Source: Nectonema munidae
Taxonomy: Eukaryota > Nematomorpha > Nectonematoida > Nectonematidae
Reading direction: 5' to 3'
Length of the DNA stretch: 64,000 nt
Assembly: GCA_030549495.1 (NCBI GenBank)
Contig: JAUIRK010000007.1
Span: 186,001 to 250,000, forward strand
The notes under the pieces are model-generated. The model did no database searches. It was given only the letters and a program-made list of their open reading frames with translations, and had not been told where the DNA came from. How positions within the stretch are numbered: position 1 is the stretch's first letter; each line of letters opens with the position of its first letter. A program made the translations under genes and the position numbers. Positions 57,762 through 64,000 of this stretch are shown here, piece by piece.

Positions 57762-58194
57762 GGTTGTAGGTAAAAATGCCCCCAATTAAAAGTAGGAAAA
57801 AATGCCCCCTAATTTTTGATTTTCATTTTTTTTTTTAATTATATAAATATTTTTATTTGGTACCACGATAGGCTAAATTTCTAAAATTTCTTAATATTTG
57901 CTGTTTTATAAATTTTTTTTGTATCTAAAATACTTTCCTATGCTGAGTTTTTTAGTTTATTTTAATTAAATTTTAAATGTTTTAGATGAAAAGTTAACTT
58001 TTTCTTTTTTTTTTACAAAAAATCTTTATTTGACATATCTTTTTAAAAAAAAATTTTTTTAATTTTAATTAATAATTTTTTTGGAATTTTTTGTGTTGGG
58101 GCATTTTTTCCTAATTTTAAATTGGGGAATTTTTTCGGTTGCATTTTTACTAGGGGTTTCTACTTTTTAATTGGAGGCATTTTTTCTGCGCACC
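57762..58194. mobile_element. 433-bp inverted-repeat element with 9-bp duplication (MULE-like MITE)
   Basis: Flanked by ATATTCGAT on both sides (57753-57761 and 58195-58203), a perfect 9-bp duplication. The left end is GGTTGTAGGTAAAAATGCCC and the right end read backwards is GGTGCGCAGAAAAAATGCCT. The subterminal regions repeat AAAATGCCCC phrases in both arms. A 9-bp duplication is usual for Mutator-like elements. No coding capacity. Confidence 0.82.
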
Positions 58195-58383
58195 ATATTC
58201 GATATGCAAATTTAATTAAAATATTTTCGCTGGAAGTATAGTATTTAAATTCACCAAATTTGTAAAAAAAAATATAAAGTAGTCTTATAAATTTAGGTAT
58301 GCGCTGAATACACTCTATTTTAAACGATTGCTTGAATATTTGGTCTCCCGTCGTATTTCCAGACCACTAATTTTGAAAATTGC

Positions 58384-58435
58384 AAGAAAAAAATTTCGCC
58401 CCCCCCCCCAATAATTTTGAGGATGTGCGCACCTG
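58384..58435 (-). repeat. Terminus of the CAGG-GCGCACATCC element family (inverted)
   Basis: Read backwards: CAGGTGCGCACATCCTCAAA then ATTATTGGGGGGGGGG. Matches the termini at 26488 and 36658 in mirror orientation, so the element body would lie to the left. Confidence 0.55.
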
Positions 58436-58439
58436 GCTT

Positions 58440-59390
58440 AAAACTTTAAAAAGTTAATAAGCGTATCAGGCACCTATGAAATTTATGGAATAAATTCAAT
58501 TCTATGTAAATTTAAATTAATATATAATTTCAAAAAGCTATTTTTCAAAATTGAAGTGGTTGGTTGTGTAAAAAAATTATTGACAAAAAACTAAAAGAAT
58601 GGGCCCAAGTAGTCCACAATATTTTTAGAGGGGTCAAGGGGTAAATATAACAATTTGTCGAGGAAAAGTTCGCAAATTGAAAAAATTCGATATATTATGG
58701 CAAGAAGTTCAGCCATATGTGAATGCTTTCCCATTTTCACATCTTGTCGAATCAGGTATGACACTAAAAGAATTAAAATATGATTTATTTTTAATTATTT
58801 AATTTTAAATATAAAATTGAGTAAAGAAGTTTAAAAAAAGTGATTAGGATTGATAAATAAAACTAGAAATGTAAAATTGATAGGAATAAAAAATAAGGGG
58901 TCCACAAAAATTCCTAATTTGAAAAGGGACTATAAGAGAAAAAAGGCTGAATATCAATGGCCTGAAGAATACTGACTAGGATGTACAAAAATTAGGTATT
59001 TTTTATTAAATGTTTACAACTCCACTATAAAAATATTCTATCTAAAACAGGGACCTACCTTCAGGTGAGGGGTGATTTCAAAGATAAGAAAGACCTTTTG
59101 TTCAACCAATAATTTTTCAATTTTATATCTTTTTTGTATCATTTAAGACTTGTTATCTAAAGGTAAATGTATTAAGTTTGTCAAAGTAGTCTTGAAATCA
59201 AAAGTGGGCATGAGGTAAAAAGACTAAAAACCACTGATTTAGGATAACATTTTGCCATTCCGTAAACAAATTTAACTTATGGATCAAAAAAAAATTGTGA
59301 AGTCATAAATATCACCATAACAAATCAAATCCAGCTTTGTATTGATAAATTAATTGAATTTAAAGATTAGTTTAGATATTTAAAGTTAGA
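58440..59390. other. AT-rich spacer
   Basis: No gene seen. Short phrases such as GGGTCAAGGGGTAAATATAA and AGGGGTCCACAAAAATTCC may be old transposon pieces. Confidence 0.3.
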
Positions 59391-59393
59391 AGT

Positions 59394-59812
59394 GTTTTTA
59401 TTTTTTGGTTTACTTACGCGCGCAGGTTTTAATGACACTCCGCGCGTGTAAGAATAAAAACACATGCGCTAAGTGCATATATATATATTTAAAAATTGAT
59501 AAGAAATTAATATAAAAACAATTTTAAAAAAAATATTAAACTTTTCTTTTTTTCTGACTAAAAACTTCAGTTTAATTGATTCCGCCCTTTACAACTATGA
59601 AAAACTGGATTTGAAACATAAAGAATAATAATTTAATTAAAAAAAATATTTTTATAACTTTTTTGATTTTTAAAATATTATAAAAAAAATTTGAAAAAAA
59701 TATATTTAATTGTTTTTATATGAATTTATTATCAATTTTTGAATATATATGCATTTAGCGCGTGTGTTTTTATTTTTTGGTTTACTTGCGCGTGTGTTTT
59801 AATGACACCGAT
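59394..59812. mobile_element. Inverted-repeat element(s) with CG-rich termini
   Basis: The right arm, 59700-59812, ends GTTTACTTGCGCGTGTG then TTTTAATGACACC. Its reverse complement matches the left segment from 59445 (AAAACACATGCGCTAAGTGC then ATATATATATTTAAAAATTG). The right-end sequence also occurs directly at 59397-59442, so a second, partly deleted copy abuts on the left. No coding capacity; family unknown. Confidence 0.6.
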
Positions 59813-60560
59813 TCCGAGTGTCATTATAAAGCTTCTTATAAGCTCAATCTCAATAATATTAAAGAAAAGATTTCCAGACTTCTTCTTAAAAACATACCTA
59901 ACTATTTAGAAATTGTAGATCTTCAAGAACACATCTGTGAAAAAAAATAATTTACCTAAAGGAAGCTTTTGTTAATATTACAAAATTTATCTTGATAAAC
60001 CCTAACAGCTATAACTTAATTCTATCTTTCAATAAGGATTCTTTTAAAAGTTATGCAAAGCGAATATAATTTTCTTTGAACCCCTCTCCTTTGATATTCA
60101 GATTTTCATACCTTAGATAAAGTGTTGTAATAATTGTATAAGTTATGGTCATTGGACTCATGATTGTAAAAAAAAAGTTGAATGCACTATCTGTTCTTCC
60201 AAAGATAAATCAAATACATGCTTTAAACAATTTTATAACAAAAATGTCTCTCATTTAACATCGTTTTAAATTTAATAAAAACTGTGAAATTGATCATTTT
60301 AATCACATTTTAAATGATCTTTAATAAAGAAATAATAAAAAATTTAATACATAATGCACCCAATGACTTTCATCACTTATTTACAGTATGGATATGTAAT
60401 TATTTTTCTCACAATGAACTCCTTGTCCACACAAAGGCCTTGTATAATTTTGATCTTTTTGTTATCAATCTCAACATCAGGAGTCTATCTAAAAACTTTT
60501 ACCAATTTTTCGATCTTTATACCTCCTTAACAATTTCTCCATTGATATTTTTACTCTTAC

Positions 60561-60885
60561 GCATATATTATAGTTTTCAATCTTAAATATAGAGATCATA
60601 CTAGAATTATCTTTATGGAGAATAATCTTCTAAGAAAAATCTTAGATGAATCTATTCTAAAAAATCTAGCCATTTTAGGCTTTTGATTTTTTAGTTTTAA
60701 TAAACTCATAAAATTACTAAATATTGAAGTTTCACTTTTGAGTCTTATTTTATCTAGGTTAACTAAAGTTTATATTCATTACCATTGCATTTGTTTATAT
60801 ACATATTTTTTTGTACATGTATAGTGCTGCTTCTTATGATTCTACTTGTGTTTTCATTATAATAAATTTTTCTTCTTCTTCTTAC
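60561..60885 (+). mobile_element. 5'-truncated LINE tail nested in the LINE endonuclease
   Basis: TCTTAC occurs at 60555-60560 and again at 60880-60885. Removing the insertion restores a continuous endonuclease frame reading PLIFTLTEIWNNFN. The insert ends ATAATAAATTTTTCTTCTTC, a short-repeat tail as left by target-primed reverse transcription. No coding frame remains. Confidence 0.75.
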
Positions 60886-61286
60886 CGAAATTTGGAACAA
60901 TTTCAATCTTGATGATATTACTTTGACTAATTATAATTTTGAATATAAATTAATCTACTCTACTGGTAGCGGCATCGGTTTGTATATCAATAAGAAGTAT
61001 ATGTACAACACCCTAAATGATCAAGCACCTTTCATTAGGTACTTATATACAAAGGGGTTCTCTTAATTTTAGACGTTTTGATGAAAATATTTTCATCGAA
61101 ATCGCATCCGAAGTTATTTCTTCTCTTAAGTTTGAGCTATTCTCAATTGACCCTGAGAAACTTTTTTAAAATTTGACATACTCTCTCAAAAAGTCAGTCG
61201 AAATATCAACTATAGAAGTATGCAAGGGCATATGTAAGTATAAGAACAAGCATAAACTTTGGATTTCTTTAGAAATTATAAATCTG

Positions 61287-62075
61287 GGTGCGTCTTTTTA
61301 CCCCAACCTACCCCAATCTACCCAAATCCACCCCTAATCTACTCAGTTCTCTTGTAAAAAACTATATTTAGATTTATACATCTAAAATTACATAAATATT
61401 TTAATTATAAGGAAGTTATTTTAGTCGATTTCAAACGAAAATTTAATTTTTACAGTATAAAGCCAATATTCTATATAACAATTTAGAATATTATATTTAT
61501 TTTTACAGTATAAAGCATAAAATGAAATATTTTTTCCTGAGTGTTTCCTTATCTCGAACAATTTATTTACTTTAAAAAAATCTCTAGGTAAGGTAATAAG
61601 AGTGTTAGATATGCGATAAACTTATAGATAAAGTGATTTAATACTTTTTAAAAGATCATAAAATTTTTTTATAAATATGTACATCTAAGAAAAACATTTT
61701 ATCTAAAAAAATACAAATAATAAACAAACAAAATTCATAATAAAGTGAATAATATAGTTAAAAAATTATAACTAAAAAAAGCTTTTTAACGACTATGTTG
61801 CGTTTTTACAACGTAAAACATTTGAGAAAAAATTTATTCAATAAAAAATTATTTTTTTTAATATTTTTCAGTAAAAACTAATTCTGAGAAAAAATTTATA
61901 GCATTTTAAAAATATAAAATTAATAACAAAAAAAGATATATAAAAAATTCAACTTAAAAACATTCTAATAAAATTTTTCTTTTTTATCATTGATTTAGAT
62001 ATTTCCAAAGTTTATTTAGGTAAGCTGGGATAGATTAGGAGTGGATTTGTGTAATATGGGGTAAAAAGACGCACC
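61287..62075. mobile_element. 789-bp TIR element nested in the LINE
   Basis: Left end GGTGCGTCTTTTTACCCCA; right end read backwards GGTGCGTCTTTTTACCCCAT. Similarity continues for about 45 bp (AAATCCAC-CCTAATCTA on both arms). Non-coding, extremely AT-rich inside, with a repeated ATTTTTACAGTATAAAGC phrase. No clear target duplication. Confidence 0.82.
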
Positions 62076-62515
62076 GTTTCTCTTCCTTTTCTACAAATCT
62101 ATGGAAAAATGTTAGATCGATTAATTTGCCTCTTTCTGAAAATTTTTTTTCTTTTGGTATTATTGATAGGGAATGTGTTTTGTTGGTAATATTAGGTCTT
62201 GAAAATAGTAAATATTGTGATGTTTATGGCGTATCTATGTATCATGTGAAATTTGTGGGATCAGTTATTAGCAATTTGTTGGCTCTTGCAATTAATTCTT
62301 GAATAAGACATTGAATTTTCCCATCTGTTTTGAACTCACATAAAGTAACCCCATTTGGAGGAAAGATGATAATAAAAGCGTAAAAAATTACTGACCAATC
62401 CCCATTGTTTCAACACTTTCTAAAGTTTTTGAGAAATCATTCCCACACAAATTAATTTTCACATTTTCAGAAAAATCTAATCTCAAAATTTCAATTTTGT
62501 TTTAGGAAGGACTAC

Positions 62516-63384
62516 TTGTGTCACAATTTAAACTCTTTTCTAATCGGTGAACCTATTTTTTTTCTAGAAAAAAGAAGACATTGTGCTCCTGTTTTTCGAT
62601 GTGAGTCAAGTTTTGACCCTGTCAACCACTCCATATTAATCGAAAAGCTTTCCAAATCCCGCTTGAGTCAAAACGCACTTTTGTTCATAGCCTCTTATTT
62701 GTCTAATAGAAAACAATGTGTCTCTGTAAACAACTCCTTTTCAAGTTTTTTGCCTATTAAATCCGGCGTACCTCAGGGCTCTATTCTTTTCCCTTTATTA
62801 TTTAGTTTTTATGTGAATGATGCTTTCTATATATCCAGTATTTTAACTTTTCTCTTATATGCAGATGATTTTTGCGCATATTTTCTTCTTTCTAGTATTA
62901 AGAAAAATGATATTTTTGATACTAGCTCATTTGATATCAGCATAAATCAATTTTTTAGTTGGTGTAACGATAATAGCTTGATAATTAATAAAAAAAGTCC
63001 AAATCTATGATTGTTTAGCTCAAAAATTTTGTTGATGATAAAATGTTATCAAGCGCTGGTTTCGAAGTGATGAATAGTTTTAACTTACTTGGCTTAACAT
63101 TAGACAATAAGCTGACCTTTTCTCGACATATTAATCAAGTTTCAAACAAACTTAGTCAAATCATAGGTGTTCTACATCGTACAAAACATATTTTCCCTTC
63201 AAAAATAAAACTTCTACTCTATAAAACGTTATTTTTACCTCACGTTCAGTACAGCCTTTTGAATTGGTATCCTCATAATAAAAACAAGGTAGAATTACTA
63301 CTAAAATCTGCTATAAGGTGTGTTTTCAACCTTAAATGGTATTCCCATACAGAACAAATTTTCCGAACTCATAACTCAAGCTAG
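62516..63384 (+). pseudogene. LINE reverse transcriptase domain fragment
   Basis: Two open stretches (about 164 and 113 codons) carry the RT palm with GVPQGS and the catalytic YADD, then the thumb/post-RT region with FNLLGLTLDN, INQVSNKLSQIIGVL and LPHVQYSLLNWYP. In LINEs this enzyme copies the element's RNA at a nicked target. A stop and frame change near 63010 separate the halves, and the N-terminal fingers lie in other frames upstream. Confidence 0.82.
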
Positions 63385-63406
63385 AAGATTTGTTTAATAT
63401 TAAAGT

Positions 63407-63633
63407 TGGGGTAGTACTAAAAAACGCGCTCAGACGCGCTGAGGTACAGTTTTTTTGTTAGAAGCATACTTTTTCTCTAAATATAATTTTTAAAAAAGAA
63501 AAATGATTTTACAAAGAAGATTTATCTTATTTCTTTTTATATCTTTTTTAAAAGTTATATTTAGAGAAAAAGTATGCTTCTAACAAAAAACTGTACCTCA
63601 CCGCGTCCGAGCGCGTTTTTTAATACTACCCCA
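63407..63633. mobile_element. 227-bp fold-back MITE
   Basis: Left TGGGGTAGTACTAAAAAACG; right read backwards TGGGGTAGTATTAAAAAACG. The arms stay complementary for about 85 bp (through GTACAGTTTTTTGTTAGAAG), leaving a short loop around 63515, so almost the whole element is one hairpin. It interrupts the 3' end of the LINE. No coding capacity. Confidence 0.9.
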
Positions 63634-63850
63634 TATCTTGGTTTGTTCACTTTTAGATAAATCCTTTAAATTCTTTTAATATGTGTCGCCTGGCAAAATA
63701 ATGCAACTCTATTTATATATTCTCCAGCCCTTATTCATACTTAAATATTTGTGTATCTTTTTATTTTAAGCATTTATCTAATATTATTTTTAATTTTAAG
63801 TTTTTATTTGTAAATAAAGAATATATTTGTGTTTATTTGTGTAAAAAGTC

Positions 63851-64000
63851 CTAGCGCCTGACCCTTTAACTTTTAAGCTGAAAAGTACTCCCTAATAACC
63901 ATTGAGGCTCAATTAGTTTTGGTTGATATTCTAGCTATAATATAAAGTATATACATATTTGTTTTAAATTATTTTTTCAATTTTTTATATTTTAATTTGA
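63851..64000. other. Right edge, nothing recognised
   Basis: AT-rich. No feature seen. Confidence 0.3.

Larger units (their letters stand above)
59815..63850 (+). mobile_element. Jockey/CR1-like LINE, host of three nested elements
   Basis: In order: ORF1 part (KLNLNNIKEKISRLLLKNIP), a zinc knuckle CNNCISYGHWTHDCKKKVEC (about 60125-60190), endonuclease start NLNIRSLSKNFYQFFDLYTS (60470-60555), after a nested element TEIWNNFNLDDITL, after a second nested element SHKVTPIWRKDD (about 62340) and RT: SFDPVNHSILIEKLSKSRLS, then GVPQGSILFPLLFSFYVNDA and LLYADDF (62590-62880). The post-RT region (NSFNLLGLTLDNKLTFSRHI...) runs to 63384. A third nested element follows, then a 3' UTR to about 63850. RT motifs (GVPQG, YADD) are intact in a 164-codon frame, but stops and frame changes elsewhere make it non-autonomous. 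Confidence 0.82.

Noticed and set aside
1-64000. CRISPR array, bacterial operon or defence island
   Set aside because: No regularly spaced repeats of that type. Introns, 5S array, LINEs and animal genes show the DNA is eukaryotic.

Overview
The window is AT-rich animal (metazoan) nuclear DNA. Its spliced and unspliced genes have clear animal relatives (SOCS, adiponectin receptor, WDR59, MOCS2A). It carries a small tandem array of 5S rRNA genes, and most of the rest is decayed transposable elements with long A/T-rich spacers. The 5S sequence, especially its 3' end, resembles arthropod 5S, so an arthropod (perhaps a crustacean) is my best guess. This is a judgement by eye, not a database result.

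Layout. 0.26-5.4 kb: an old, broken Ty3/Gypsy-like LTR retrotransposon on the minus strand. 7.4-9.07 kb: a pogo/Tigger remnant. 9.34-12.53 kb: a piggyBac element with both termini and TTAA duplications, transposase on the minus strand and broken. 13.17-13.36 kb: a 62-residue single-span membrane protein ORF. 13.87-15.42 kb: five 5S units (one truncated, one apparently intact, three altered) with about 265-bp spacers. 15.4-18.2 kb: LINE remnants. 18.65-20.63 kb: an unrecognised spliced gene. 22.95-23.61 kb: a SOCS6/7-like gene. 24.1-29.6 kb: hAT, MITE and LINE debris. 33.58-43.24 kb: an adiponectin receptor (PAQR) gene with five located exons and introns full of repeats. 45.2-45.46 kb: MOCS2A. 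48.63-51.27 kb: an intronless WDR59 (GATOR2 subunit). 51.8-54.8 kb: a LINE split by a 1.2-kb insertion. 55.6-58.4 kb: MITEs, SINEs and satellite-like repeats. 59.4-63.85 kb: a LINE with three other elements nested inside it and an inverted-repeat element at its edge.

The host genes are functionally unrelated: cytokine/growth-factor signal damping (SOCS), lipid/ceramide signalling (AdipoR), molybdenum cofactor synthesis (MOCS2A) and amino-acid signalling to TORC1 (WDR59). I see no gene cluster, defence island or CRISPR array. The most informative structures are the transposon nests, where target-site duplications give insertion order; the piggyBac copy with both ends; the degenerating 5S array; and the unknown 62-aa membrane ORF and spliced gene. 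I found no convincing new biological system.
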